Source: RGIG1995 sp045126815
GTDB lineage: Bacteria; Bacillota; Clostridia; Oscillospirales; CAG-272
Length of the DNA stretch: 64,000 bases
Direction of reading: 5' to 3'
Assembly: GCA_045126815.1 (NCBI GenBank)
Contig: JBGVPD010000001.1
Coordinates: 7,599 to 71,598, forward strand
The notes under the pieces are model-generated. The model was not told the DNA's origin. It did no database searches and saw nothing but the letters and a program-made list of their open reading frames with translations. Of this stretch, positions 44,810-54,281 are shown in pieces (the first letter of the stretch is position 1; every line of letters starts with the position of its first letter). Position numbers and translations under genes: made by a program.

Positions 44810-47605
44810 ATGGCAACAGATTACACAAAGACGCTTAACCTACCTGCAACAGAGTTTTCGATGAGAGCAAACTTGCCTCAAAGAGAGCCCGAATTTTATG
44901 CTGAGTGGGAAAAAATGGAACTTTATAAGGCTATGTTGGAGAGAAATGAGGGCAAACCTTCGTTTATTCTTCACGATGGACCTCCTTTTTCGAACGGTAA
45001 CATTCACATGGGTACCGCACTTAACAAGGTGCTTAAAGACTTTATAAACAAGTATAAATCAATGACAGGATATTATGTTCCTTTTGTACCCGGTTGGGAC
45101 AACCACGGTATGCCTATCGAAAGCGCTATTATCAAGAAGAGCAAACTCGACAGAAAGAAGATGAGTATTCCTGAGTTCCGCAGTGCTTGTCACGAATTTG
45201 CACAGAACTTCGTTGATATCCAGATGGGACAGTTTAAGAGACTTGGTGTGGTTGCAGATTGGGACAATCCTTATTTAACAATGAACCCTTCTTTTGAAGC
45301 AAGAGAAGTTAAGGTTTTTGGTGAAATGTACAAGAAAGGCTATATTTACAAGGGCCTTAAACCTGTTTATTGGTGTCCTAACGACGAAACTGCGTTAGCA
45401 GAAGCTGAGATTGAATATAAAGATGACGTTTGTACGTCAATTTACGTTAAATTCCTTATTGAAAATGATAACGGTAAACTTGCTGACGTGTGCGAACTTG
45501 ACAAGACTTACTTCATTATTTGGACTACGACTACTTGGACTCTCCCCGGTAACTTGGCGATAGCCCTTCATCCCAGAGATACTTATGCTGTTGTAAAGGC
45601 ATCTGACGGCAATTATTATATTATTGCAGAAGCTTTGGTAGAGAAGACTATGAAAATGGGCGGAATTACCGAATACGAGATAGTTCATACAATGCCCGGT
45701 AATGCATTTGAATATATGACAGCGCGTCATCCTTTTATTGATCGTTCATCAGTGATTGTAAATGCAGATTATGTAACTATGGACAGCGGTACAGGATGTG
45801 TACACACAGCTCCCGGTTTTGGTGCAGACGACTATGTAACATGTCGTAGATATAACATTGATATTATTGTTCCGGTTGACGACAGAGGTTACCAGACCGC
45901 TGAGGCCGGTAAATTTGCAGGAATGCATTATCTCGAATCGAATACTGCGATTCTTGAAGATATGAAAGAAAGCGGTGCACTTTTCGCATCAGAAGAGTTT
46001 ACACACTCATATCCTCATTGTTGGAGATGTAAGAAACCTATTATTTTCAGAGCTACACCTCAATGGTTCTGTTCTGTTGATTCATTTAAAAATGAAGCTG
46101 TTAAGGCTTGTGAAGATGTTGAATGGATTCCCGAATGGGGCGGCGATAGAATAACTCAGATGGTTAAAGAACGTGCGGATTGGTGTATAAGCCGTCAGCG
46201 TCATTGGGGACTTCCTATTCCCGTATTCTATTGTGCTGACTGCGGTAAACCCGTTTGTACAGATGCAACTATTGAAGCTGTTTCAAAGTTATTTGGAGAA
46301 AAAGGTTCTAACGCTTGGTATCAGCTTGATGCTGCAGAAATTCTTCCTGAAGGCTTTGAATGTCCTCACTGTAAGGGTAAGACATTTACAAAAGAAACCG
46401 ATACACTTGACGGTTGGTTTGACTCAGGCTCCAGCCATTTTGCAGTGCTTGAAGATAACAAAGATTCAAAATGGCCCGCTGACTTGTATCTCGAAGGTGC
46501 AGACCAGTACAGAGGTTGGTTCCAGTCCTCACTTCTTACAGCAGTTGGTGCAAAGGGCGAAGGCGCTCCTTATAAACAGGTTCTTACACATGGTTGGGTT
46601 GTTGACGGTGAAGGCAAGGCTATGCATAAGTCACTTGGCAACTCGATCGCGCCTGAAGAAGTTATCGTTAAATACGGCGCTGACTTAGTTCGTTTGTGGG
46701 TTGCATCATCTGACTATCAGGTTGACGTTCGTGTTTCTGATCCCATATTTAAGCAGTTATCCGAAAGCTACCGTAAGATTCGTAACACAGTCAGAATTCT
46801 TATGGCAAACCTTTCTGACTTTGATCCCGATAAAGATATGGTTGAAACAAGTGAGCTTTACGATATTGATAAGTGGGCGTTGTATCACCTCAATAAACTT
46901 GTTAAGACGGTTCACGAAGCATATAAAAACTATTCATTCCATATAGTTTATCACGAGCTTAATAACTTCTGCACAGTACAGATGTCAAAGCTTTACGTTG
47001 ATATAACAAAAGACCGTGTATATACTGAAAAAACGACAGGTAAGGCAAGACGTTCGGCGCAGACAGCGATGTATATAATTCTCAGTTCGCTTGTTCGTTT
47101 ACTTGCTCCCGTTCTTTCATTTACAGCTGATGAAGCGTGGAAGGCTATGCCTCACTCCAAGAAAGATGATACAAGACACGTTCTTTTGAACGATATGCCC
47201 GAATATACAACTGAATATGAATTTGCTGAGATCGAGCAGCATTATGACAGACTTTTTGATATAAGAGATGACGTTATGAAATCTCTCGAATTGGCAAGAG
47301 TTGAGAAAGTTATCGGAAAGTCGCTCGAAGCAAAGATCAGAATTTATACAGAGTCAACTGAGATTTTGGATATGCTCAACAGTTTTGGTAATGAACTTCC
47401 TACGTTGTTTATCGTATCTCAGGTTGAGGTTGTATCCGGCAAAGCAGGAGCTAATGCGTATGTATCACCTGAAAGTTCTATTGCTGTTGAAGTGTTAAAG
47501 GCTGACGGCGAGAAGTGTGACAGATGTTGGCTTTATACTACTGACGGCGAGACTGTCGGAGAGTCACATATATGTGCGCGTTGTAAAGCCGTAATTGAAG
47601 CATAA
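44810..47605 (+). CDS. ileS: Isoleucyl-tRNA synthetase
   Basis: A 931-residue class-I synthetase charging tRNA-Ile, bacterial type I. The ATP motif HIGH appears as NGNIHMGTALNK, the editing CP1 domain includes WTTTTWTLPGNLAI and GTGCVHTAPGFGADD, and the second ATP motif KMSKS appears as KAMHKSLGNS, which is a variant. A zinc motif CDRCWLY and CARCKA closes the protein. The 50-base gap to divIVA has AAGGAG ahead of ATG and no T-box leader. lspA follows. Confidence 0.97.
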   Translation: MATDYTKTLNLPATEFSMRANLPQREPEFYAEWEKMELYKAMLERNEGKPSFILHDGPPFSNGNIHMGTALNKVLKDFINKYKSMTGYYVPFVPGWDNHGMPIESAIIKKSKLDRKKMSIPEFRSACHEFAQNFVDIQMGQFKRLGVVADWDNPYLTMNPSFEAREVKVFGEMYKKGYIYKGLKPVYWCPNDETALAEAEIEYKDDVCTSIYVKFLIENDNGKLADVCELDKTYFIIWTTTTWTLPGNLAIALHPRDTYAVVKASDGNYYIIAEALVEKTMKMGGITEYEIVHTMPGNAFEYMTARHPFIDRSSVIVNADYVTMDSGTGCVHTAPGFGADDYVTCRRYNIDIIVPVDDRGYQTAEAGKFAGMHYLESNTAILEDMKESGALFASEEFTHSYPHCWRCKKPIIFRATPQWFCSVDSFKNEAVKACEDVEWIPEWGGDRITQMVKERADWCISRQRHWGLPIPVFYCADCGKPVCTDATIEAVSKLFGEKGSNAWYQLDAAEILPEGFECPHCKGKTFTKETDTLDGWFDSGSSHFAVLEDNKDSKWPADLYLEGADQYRGWFQSSLLTAVGAKGEGAPYKQVLTHGWVVDGEGKAMHKSLGNSIAPEEVIVKYGADLVRLWVASSDYQVDVRVSDPIFKQLSESYRKIRNTVRILMANLSDFDPDKDMVETSELYDIDKWALYHLNKLVKTVHEAYKNYSFHIVYHELNNFCTVQMSKLYVDITKDRVYTEKTTGKARRSAQTAMYIILSSLVRLLAPVLSFTADEAWKAMPHSKKDDTRHVLLNDMPEYTTEYEFAEIEQHYDRLFDIRDDVMKSLELARVEKVIGKSLEAKIRIYTESTEILDMLNSFGNELPTLFIVSQVEVVSGKAGANAYVSPESSIAVEVLKADGEKCDRCWLYTTDGETVGESHICARCKAVIEA

Positions 47606-47636
47606 AAATCACATAAGGAAGTCAATGGTATAAACA

Positions 47637-48164
47637 GTGTCCTATTTATTGTATTTAATTTGTATAGTATCTGTAGTGGTATTTGACCAGATTACGAAAA
47701 TGATAGCTATAAAGCAACTTTTACCGATTTCAACGTATCCGATTATAAAAGATGTGATTCATTTTACGTATGTTGAAAACAGAGGCGCTGCATTCGGTAT
47801 ATTGAAAGATCAAAGATGGGTATTTATGATCTTGTCAACTGTTGTGGTTGTTGTTATTTTATATATAATGGTTAGATATAAGAAGTATCTTCATCCTATT
47901 ATGCTTATCGGATTATCATTTACGGTAGGCGGTGGGATAGGAAATATGATCGACAGAACTGTAAAGGGATATGTTGTTGATTTCATTGATTTTACATTGA
48001 TCGACTTTGCAGTATTTAATATAGCCGACACGTTTATATGTATCGGTGTCGGCTTGATCATACTCGATATTATAATCGGAAAGAGTGATTATTCTTTTCT
48101 TGAGAGTAATAAAATGAATTCAAAAACGGAAAATGGTACAGAAGATGAAACTGATTCCCATTGA
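47637..48164 (+). CDS. lspA: Lipoprotein signal peptidase (signal peptidase II)
   Basis: A 175-residue membrane aspartyl protease that removes signal peptides of lipidated prolipoproteins. Four membrane helices and the family blocks FDQITK (about 16-21), VENRGAAFGIL (about 45-55), GGGIGNMIDRTVKGYVVDFI and FNIADTFICIG are seen; the catalytic aspartates are in the last two. The start is GTG 47637; AAGGAAG lies 15 bases ahead, a poor distance, and an in-frame ATG at 47625 is followed by a stop after one codon. A polar 20-residue tail follows and overlaps the pseudouridine-synthase gene. Confidence 0.92.
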   Translation: MSYLLYLICIVSVVVFDQITKMIAIKQLLPISTYPIIKDVIHFTYVENRGAAFGILKDQRWVFMILSTVVVVVILYIMVRYKKYLHPIMLIGLSFTVGGGIGNMIDRTVKGYVVDFIDFTLIDFAVFNIADTFICIGVGLIILDIIIGKSDYSFLESNKMNSKTENGTEDETDSH

Positions 48165-49056
48165 TGTTAACGATATCGACAAACGGTTAGATGTATTTAT
48201 GGCGGAACGTGGGAACTTAACACGTTCCGCTTCTCAAAAATTGCTGAATGACGGACTTGTTAAAGTTAACGGTAAAGTTATATCAAAAAGCTATAAGGTT
48301 AAGCTTAACGATATAATTGAGTTTGATATACCTCAAGTTGTCGAGTCGGAGAATAAACCGCAAAATATTGAAATTGATATTGTATATGAGGACGAGCATT
48401 TATTGGTTGTTAATAAGCCGAGAGGTATGGTCGTACATCCGGCGGCGGGGAATCCTGATAATACACTTGTAAATGCGTTGTTGTATCATTGTGGCGATTC
48501 TTTATCAGGAATAAACGGCGTTATTCGTCCGGGGATCGTTCATAGAATTGATAAGGATACGAGCGGTTTGCTTGTTGTAGCCAAAAATGATCATGCTCAC
48601 GTTTCACTTGCTGAGCAAATTAAGGAACATTCTTTTGACCGCTATTACGAGGCTGTTTGCTGTGGTAGATTTAAAGAAGAAAAGGGAACCATAGATGCTC
48701 CAATTGGAAGACATCCAAAAGACAGAAAGAAAATGGCTATCGTATCCGACGGTAGAAGAGCAGTAACACATTACGAAGTTTTAGGTAATTATAAAGGATT
48801 TTCTCACGTTAAATTTAAGCTCGAGACCGGTAGAACGCATCAAATAAGGGTTCATATATCCAGTAAGGGACACCCGATTATTGGTGACAGAATTTACGGG
48901 GCGAGAGATTCGTTGGGAATTGAAGGTCAATGTCTTCACGCAAAGACTATTTCGTTTGTTCATCCGGTTACGAATAAATTGATGAGTTTTGATAGTGAAC
49001 TGCCTGATTATTTTAAATCTATCCTCTCAAAATTAAGGAGAGAAGATTATGACTGA
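48133..49056 (+). CDS. RluD-family pseudouridine synthase
   Basis: A 307-residue RNA pseudouridine synthase of the RluA/RluD family. An S4 RNA-binding domain spans about 15-75 (RLDVFMAERGNLTRSASQKL), followed by the catalytic domain with NKPRGMVVHPAAGN, the catalytic Asp in RPGIVHRIDKDTSGLLVVAKN (centre RIDKDTSGLLV, about 138-148), and RTHQIRVHI. The likely target is rRNA, but this cannot be seen. It overlaps lspA by 32 bases if the first ATG is used; ATG 48145 is an alternative. Confidence 0.93.
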   Translation: MVQKMKLIPIDVNDIDKRLDVFMAERGNLTRSASQKLLNDGLVKVNGKVISKSYKVKLNDIIEFDIPQVVESENKPQNIEIDIVYEDEHLLVVNKPRGMVVHPAAGNPDNTLVNALLYHCGDSLSGINGVIRPGIVHRIDKDTSGLLVVAKNDHAHVSLAEQIKEHSFDRYYEAVCCGRFKEEKGTIDAPIGRHPKDRKKMAIVSDGRRAVTHYEVLGNYKGFSHVKFKLETGRTHQIRVHISSKGHPIIGDRIYGARDSLGIEGQCLHAKTISFVHPVTNKLMSFDSELPDYFKSILSKLRREDYD

Positions 49057-49888
49057 TAATAAAAAGTTTGACGGTATTATAATTGTTTCAGATTTTGACG
49101 GAACATTAAGGGCTGACTCTAATATTATTCCGCAAAGAAATATAGACGCTATTGAGTATTTTAAGGCTAACGGCGGAACTTTTATTGTTGCCTCGGGGAG
49201 AGCAGAGTTTGTTCTTGATGTTATAGAACCTAAGGTTAAAGAATTGGTAAATGGTCCTTGTATTTATTCAAACGGAAGTTATTTGTACGATTATTCAACG
49301 GGCGAAAAATATAAGGAAAAGTGTATTCCGGAAGATAATATACGTGAGATATTGTATCTCATAAGAGATATTGCGCCTGAAGTTGCAATTAGAATTGTAC
49401 GCTGTGGTGAGTATATAACTCCTGACGATAACGATGAGATAAAGATCCAAATCAAACGCGGGTTTATGGAAAACGTTGTTGCTTATACTTATGAAACCGT
49501 TCCTGTTGATAAGATTAATAAAATTACTATTTGCGGATCTCACGAAAACGTTGTAAAAATAAGACTAGCAATCGAAAAAGATTATTCCGAAAATGTAAAT
49601 ATGACTTTTTCGTGGAAGTCGGTACTTGAGATACAGGAAAAAAACGTTTCAAAAGCTTCTTTGCTTAACGAAATCAGAAATAAGTATACAAGTAACGGCA
49701 AAAAGCCAACAATATATGCTGTGGGTGACTATGAAAATGACATCGAAATGCTGAAAAATGCTGATTTTTCTTGTTGTCCCGCAAATGCACACGAGAAAGT
49801 TAAACCGGTATGTAAAATGCACCTTTGTTCTAATAACGACGGTGCTTTGGCAGATCTGATAGAAAAAATTGAAAAAAGTTTAGTTTAA
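49049..49888 (+). CDS. Cof-type HAD phosphatase
   Basis: A 279-residue HAD-IIB (Cof) phosphatase. Motif I is VSDFDGTLRAD (about 13-23), motif II includes IVASGRAEF, the IIB cap lies at about 85-190, the Lys of motif III is in VSKASLLNEI, and motif IV is AVGDYENDIEML. Substrates of this group are sugar or nucleotide phosphates, not predictable here. It overlaps the previous gene by eight bases and has AAGGAGAG in front. Confidence 0.9.
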   Translation: MTDNKKFDGIIIVSDFDGTLRADSNIIPQRNIDAIEYFKANGGTFIVASGRAEFVLDVIEPKVKELVNGPCIYSNGSYLYDYSTGEKYKEKCIPEDNIREILYLIRDIAPEVAIRIVRCGEYITPDDNDEIKIQIKRGFMENVVAYTYETVPVDKINKITICGSHENVVKIRLAIEKDYSENVNMTFSWKSVLEIQEKNVSKASLLNEIRNKYTSNGKKPTIYAVGDYENDIEMLKNADFSCCPANAHEKVKPVCKMHLCSNNDGALADLIEKIEKSLV

Positions 49889-49926
49889 AATCCATTCGCC
49901 TCCATTCAGGCAGAAAGGTTAGAAAT

Positions 49927-51858
49927 ATGAAAGAAAAATTTTATATTACGACAGCGATCGCATACGCATCCAGAAAGCCTCATATAGGCAACACATACGA
50001 GATAATTTTAACTGATGCAATTGCGCGCTATAAGAGACAGCAGGGATACGATGTATTCTTCTTGACAGGTACAGATGAACACGGTCAGAAGATCGAAAAC
50101 TGTGCAAATGAAGCCGGAATAGCTCCTCAAGAGTATGTTGACGGTGTTGCTGGAACGATCCGCAATATATGGGATCTTATGAACACAAGTTATGATAAAT
50201 TTATAAGAACTACAGATGATTATCATGAAAAGGTAGTTAGCCATATATTCAACAAACTGTACGAAAAGGGAGATATATACAAAAACGAATATGAGGGATG
50301 GTATTGTGTTCCTTGTGAATCGTTCTTCACTGAAACTCAGGCTGTTGACGGTAAGTGTCCTGACTGTGGACGAGAGCTTAAGAGAACGAAAGAGGAAGCT
50401 TACTTTTTCAGAATGAGTGCTTATGCAGACAGACTTATGAAGTATATTGATGAGCACCCTGAATTTATAGAACCCGAATCTCGCAAAAAAGAAATGGTCA
50501 ATAACTTCTTGAAAGCAGGTCTTCAGGATCTTTGTGTTTCGAGAACGTCGTTTAAGTGGGGAGTTCCTGTAGAGTTTGATCCCAAACACGTTATATATGT
50601 TTGGATAGATGCTTTGTCGAACTATATTACAGCTCTTGGTTATGATATTGATGAGCAGGGTGAATTGTTCCAGAAATATTGGCCTGCAGACGTTCATATA
50701 ATAGGTAAGGATATTTTAAGATTCCATACTATCTACTGGCCCATTATGCTTATGGCGCTTGATGTAGAGCTTCCTAAAAAGGTATTTGGACATCCTTGGC
50801 TTAACTTTGGAACAGATAAGATGAGTAAATCAAAGGGCAACGTTATTTATGCCGATGATCTTGTTGAAATGTTTGGTGTCGATGCCGTTCGCCATTACTG
50901 TCTTGCAGAAATGCCTTATGCATCTGACGGAAGCATATCTTACGAGAATATAATTGCAAGATACAACAGCGACCTTGCTAACAATCTCGGTAACCTTGTA
51001 AACAGAACTATTGCCATGACGAAAAAGTATTTTGACGGAATAGTTCCTACTCCTGAAAATACAGTTAACGACATAGACGAAGATTTGAAAAAATGTTGCA
51101 AAGAGGCTGTCGAAAAAGTACGCGAGAATATGGATTCATACCATATTGCTGACGCTTCCGATTGTGTTTTCGGTCTTCTTCGCAGAGCTAATAAGTATAT
51201 AGATGAAACGACACCTTGGGTGTTGGCTAAAGATGAAGCTAACAAGGGCAGACTCGGAACAGTTATGTATAATCTCCTTGAGACTATTCGTATAGCTTCC
51301 GTGCTTCTTAATCCTTTCTTGACTCAAACAAGTGAAAAAATCTATACTTTCCTTAACACAGATATTACTGATTATGAATCTGTATTAAGCTTTGGTAATT
51401 TGGTATCAGGCAGACCTGTAGGAGATGCTACCGTTTTGTTTGAAAGAATTGACGAGAAGAAGCTTCTTGAAGAAATTGAAGCAAAGAAAAAGGCTTCCGA
51501 AGAAAAGGTTATAGAAAAACCTGCTGATGCAAACGTTAACGAAATTACTTTTGATGACTTTATGGCTCTTGAGCTTCGTTGCGCAGAGGTTATTTCATGC
51601 GAACCCGTACCTAAGGCAAAGAAACTTTTGAAGCTTCAGCTCGACCTCGGATACGAGAAGAGACAGGTTGTTTCAGGAATTGCAAAATTCTATAAACCCG
51701 AAGAGTTGATTGGTAAGAAGGTTGCACTGGTTGCAAACTTGAAACCTGCCGTTCTTTGCGGTGTTGAAAGCAACGGAATGATCTTGGCATCGGGTGAAGA
51801 AGATGTAAAGGTTATATTCCTTGATCCTACAACCGAAAACGGTGCAAGAATAAGATAA
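49927..51858 (+). CDS. metG: Methionyl-tRNA synthetase with C-terminal tRNA-binding domain
   Basis: A 643-residue class-I synthetase charging tRNA-Met. HIGH motif as RKPHIGNTYE (about 16-25), a zinc knuckle with CVPCESF and CPDCGRE (about 128-152), the KMSKS loop as DKMSKSKGN (about 297-305), the anticodon-binding helices, and a Trbp111/EMAP-like tRNA-binding domain from about 545 (FDDFMALELRCAEVI to SNGMILAS). The Gram-positive length and layout are typical. AAAGG precedes ATG 49927. Confidence 0.97.
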   Translation: MKEKFYITTAIAYASRKPHIGNTYEIILTDAIARYKRQQGYDVFFLTGTDEHGQKIENCANEAGIAPQEYVDGVAGTIRNIWDLMNTSYDKFIRTTDDYHEKVVSHIFNKLYEKGDIYKNEYEGWYCVPCESFFTETQAVDGKCPDCGRELKRTKEEAYFFRMSAYADRLMKYIDEHPEFIEPESRKKEMVNNFLKAGLQDLCVSRTSFKWGVPVEFDPKHVIYVWIDALSNYITALGYDIDEQGELFQKYWPADVHIIGKDILRFHTIYWPIMLMALDVELPKKVFGHPWLNFGTDKMSKSKGNVIYADDLVEMFGVDAVRHYCLAEMPYASDGSISYENIIARYNSDLANNLGNLVNRTIAMTKKYFDGIVPTPENTVNDIDEDLKKCCKEAVEKVRENMDSYHIADASDCVFGLLRRANKYIDETTPWVLAKDEANKGRLGTVMYNLLETIRIASVLLNPFLTQTSEKIYTFLNTDITDYESVLSFGNLVSGRPVGDATVLFERIDEKKLLEEIEAKKKASEEKVIEKPADANVNEITFDDFMALELRCAEVISCEPVPKAKKLLKLQLDLGYEKRQVVSGIAKFYKPEELIGKKVALVANLKPAVLCGVESNGMILASGEEDVKVIFLDPTTENGARIR

Positions 51859-51868
51859 CGGTATAAAA

Positions 51869-52651
51869 ATGGAACAGATTATTTTTGATGCACACGCCCA
51901 TTACAATGATGAAAAGTATGATGGCGGTTTGCAGAGTGAAGTAATTGAATACGTGTTTGAAAACGGCGTTAAGTATATTCTTAACGCCGGTACAAATATT
52001 ACGACGTCTAAAGAAAGTATTGCCCTTGCAGAAAAATATGAGGGTATATATGCGGGTGTTGGAATATACCCACACGATACAGTAGATATTGTTGACGAGA
52101 AAGATACTTTATTAACTCTTGATAAGATGCTGGACAACCCTAAAGTTGTATCTTTGGCGGAAATTGGACTTGACTATTATTATGATTTTTCCCCTAAAGA
52201 CGTCCAGATCAAATGGTTTGAAAATCAGCTTGATTTAGCCGAACAAAAGAATATCCCCGTATGTATCCACGACAGAGACGCACACGGAGATGTTATGGAA
52301 ATATTAAAAAGGCATAAGAATGTAAAGGGCATGTTGCATAGCTTCAGCGGAAGCAAGGAAATGGCTGAAGAGCTTTTAAAGAACGATTGGTACATTTCTG
52401 TATCAGGGGTTGTAACCTTTAAAAATGCTGTTAAAATTATTGATGTCGTTGAGATGCTACCTATTGACAGAATATTGATAGAAACTGACTCACCATATCT
52501 ATCTCCTGTACCTAACAGAGGTAAAATTAATAATTCTGCAAATTTATGGTATACGGCAGAAAAGATAGCTGAATTAAAGAGAATGACTACTGAGCAGGTA
52601 TGCAATATTACAAGAGAAAACGCGTGTAGATTATTTAATATAAAAGAATAA
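51869..52651 (+). CDS. tatD: TatD-family metal-dependent DNase/hydrolase
   Basis: A 260-residue amidohydrolase-fold nuclease. Metal ligands are in FDAHAHYND (about 5-13), AEIGLDYYYD (about 95), HDRDAHGD, LHSFSGS and ETDSPYLSP (about 206). TatD proteins act as 3'-5' exonucleases in DNA repair or RNA quality control. It lies 10 bases behind metG, a pairing common in Firmicutes, and is the last gene of the plus-strand group. Confidence 0.94.
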   Translation: MEQIIFDAHAHYNDEKYDGGLQSEVIEYVFENGVKYILNAGTNITTSKESIALAEKYEGIYAGVGIYPHDTVDIVDEKDTLLTLDKMLDNPKVVSLAEIGLDYYYDFSPKDVQIKWFENQLDLAEQKNIPVCIHDRDAHGDVMEILKRHKNVKGMLHSFSGSKEMAEELLKNDWYISVSGVVTFKNAVKIIDVVEMLPIDRILIETDSPYLSPVPNRGKINNSANLWYTAEKIAELKRMTTEQVCNITRENACRLFNIKE

Positions 52652-52680
52652 CCCGAGAGACTTTTATCTCGGGTTATTTT
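52647..52680. terminator. Bidirectional terminator between tatD and the MATE gene
   Basis: AATAACCCGAGA (52647-52658) pairs with TCTCGGGTTATT (52667-52678) around eight bases. Confidence 0.88.
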
Positions 52681-54051
52681 TTATAATCTTTCAGCTAAAG
52701 TCTGTTTCTTTTTCCATGTTCCCGAAAGGAAATAAATAAGGCTTGGTACGGCATAGCCGTAAGGAGCTAAAGCATATCCCAAAACAAAACCGTAGAAGCC
52801 AAAGTTTAGTGCTATACCGAACAACCAACTCAAACCTATTCTTAATATAACACCGTCAAGCATAGCGAGGACCATACATAATTTTGAATTGCCGATTCCT
52901 TGGATGAAAGCACCGCTACCTCTCATGATAGAGAACGCAGGGAACATCCAAAGAATAGCTTTTATAAATACAGACGACATATCGTGAACGGCGGGATCGT
53001 TTGAGAAAAGAATAAACATTTGTTTTCCGAAGAAGATGTAGAGTATCATAAAGAACACGGTAAATAAAGCTGAAAATATCCACGCAGCATATACAACGTC
53101 TTTAGCTCTTTTTTGATTGTTTGCGCCGATATTCATACTGATCATAGGCATAGCTGCATACTGTATTCCTTGAGATATTTTATTTATAATATCATCAATA
53201 CGGCAACCAACACCAAACGTTGCAGATGCAACAACTCCAACTTCGTTTATCAATGAGTTTACAAATAACATAGAAATATTTATAAAGCCTGATTGAATGG
53301 CCATAGGTGTGCCTAAACTCGTGATCATACCTGCATATTTTTTATTAAGTTTAAAACTTTCTTTTTTGAAATCAAATCCAAAAGCATCTTTGTTTTTGAA
53401 TAGATAATAAAGTGAGAATAAGAACGATACAGCTTGACCGATTATGGTAGCGTAGGCGGCGCCCGCGACACCGAATCCCATGATCCCGGTAAACAATATA
53501 TCAAGTATTAAATTTACAACCGAGGCTATACAAATGAACATAAAAGGTCTCTTTGCATCGCCCATTCCGCGTAAGATTGCAGATATCATATTATATCCGG
53601 CTGTGAAAAATAATCCTGCAGAACATATAACCAAATATTCTGTAGCCATTTTGCGTGATTCAGTCGGTATATTCATAACATCAAGAATTAAATTCTGAGA
53701 TACAAGAAAAACAGTAGAAAATATGAGTGAGCAGAGAAGAACGTAAACTGATAGCGTTCCAAGAATATCGTTCATTTCTTTATGCTTTTTTGCGCCTAAT
53801 GCTTGGGAAATAAGCACTTGTCCCGCGTTTGAAAAACCAAGGCAAACCATTGTTGCGAAATTGACGATCATACTGCTTTGAGAAACAGCCGAAAGACCTG
53901 CTGTACCGACATATTTACCTACTATGATCATATCAATGGTGCTGTATAGAACTTGTAAAGCATTTGATGCCATAAATGGAAGAGAAAACATTACAAGTTG
54001 TTTAAAAATATTTCCTTTTGTAAAATCTTTTGCAAGTCTGACCGAGCTCAC
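52681..54051 (-). CDS. MATE-family efflux transporter
   Basis: A 456-residue, twelve-helix transporter of the MATE superfamily (MatE domains about 15-175 and 240-400), which exports drugs or metabolites with Na+ or H+. MATE phrases include IVGKYVGTAGLSAVS, GFSNAGQVLISQALGA and AILRGMGDAKRPF. I choose GTG 54051 as start because CCTCT (ribosome site AGAGG) lies six bases ahead and because the promoter at 54100-54128 would start transcription near 54093, so ATGs at 54120 and 54093 would be at or outside the transcript end. The gene is transcribed alone. Confidence 0.9.
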   Translation of the reverse strand: MSSVRLAKDFTKGNIFKQLVMFSLPFMASNALQVLYSTIDMIIVGKYVGTAGLSAVSQSSMIVNFATMVCLGFSNAGQVLISQALGAKKHKEMNDILGTLSVYVLLCSLIFSTVFLVSQNLILDVMNIPTESRKMATEYLVICSAGLFFTAGYNMISAILRGMGDAKRPFMFICIASVVNLILDILFTGIMGFGVAGAAYATIIGQAVSFLFSLYYLFKNKDAFGFDFKKESFKLNKKYAGMITSLGTPMAIQSGFINISMLFVNSLINEVGVVASATFGVGCRIDDIINKISQGIQYAAMPMISMNIGANNQKRAKDVVYAAWIFSALFTVFFMILYIFFGKQMFILFSNDPAVHDMSSVFIKAILWMFPAFSIMRGSGAFIQGIGNSKLCMVLAMLDGVILRIGLSWLFGIALNFGFYGFVLGYALAPYGYAVPSLIYFLSGTWKKKQTLAERL

Positions 54052-54099
54052 GATATACCTCTTGTTTTTTTGAATAAAATTGTTATCCGACATTTTGTT

Positions 54100-54128
54100 A
54101 TTATACAATAATAAGATCATTTTTTCAA
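54100..54128 (-). promoter_or_regulatory. Promoter of the MATE gene
   Basis: TTGAAA (54123-54128), 17 bases, TATAAT (54100-54105) on the minus strand. Confidence 0.75.
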
Positions 54129-54171
54129 TATTATTTAAATAAATATGTAAATATATATAAATTAAATATTG

Positions 54172-54200
54172 TTGTATAAACTTTTATTTTGTGGTATAAT
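54172..54200 (+). promoter_or_regulatory. Promoter of the YwaF-like/DUF1287 pair
   Basis: TTGTAT (54172-54177), 17 bases, TATAAT (54195-54200) with an extended TGG before the -10. Confidence 0.72.
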
Positions 54201-54281
54201 CACGAAAGAACGATATATTTAGAATTATAAAACATGAAAAGAGGGGAATGTTTGTATACTTTTTGTATATAAATAATTAAA

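Noticed and set aside
50008..50697. 229-codon open frame on the minus strand inside metG
   Set aside because: It is fully antisense to a well-conserved synthetase, has no ribosome site, and its protein looks like a codon-phase shadow.
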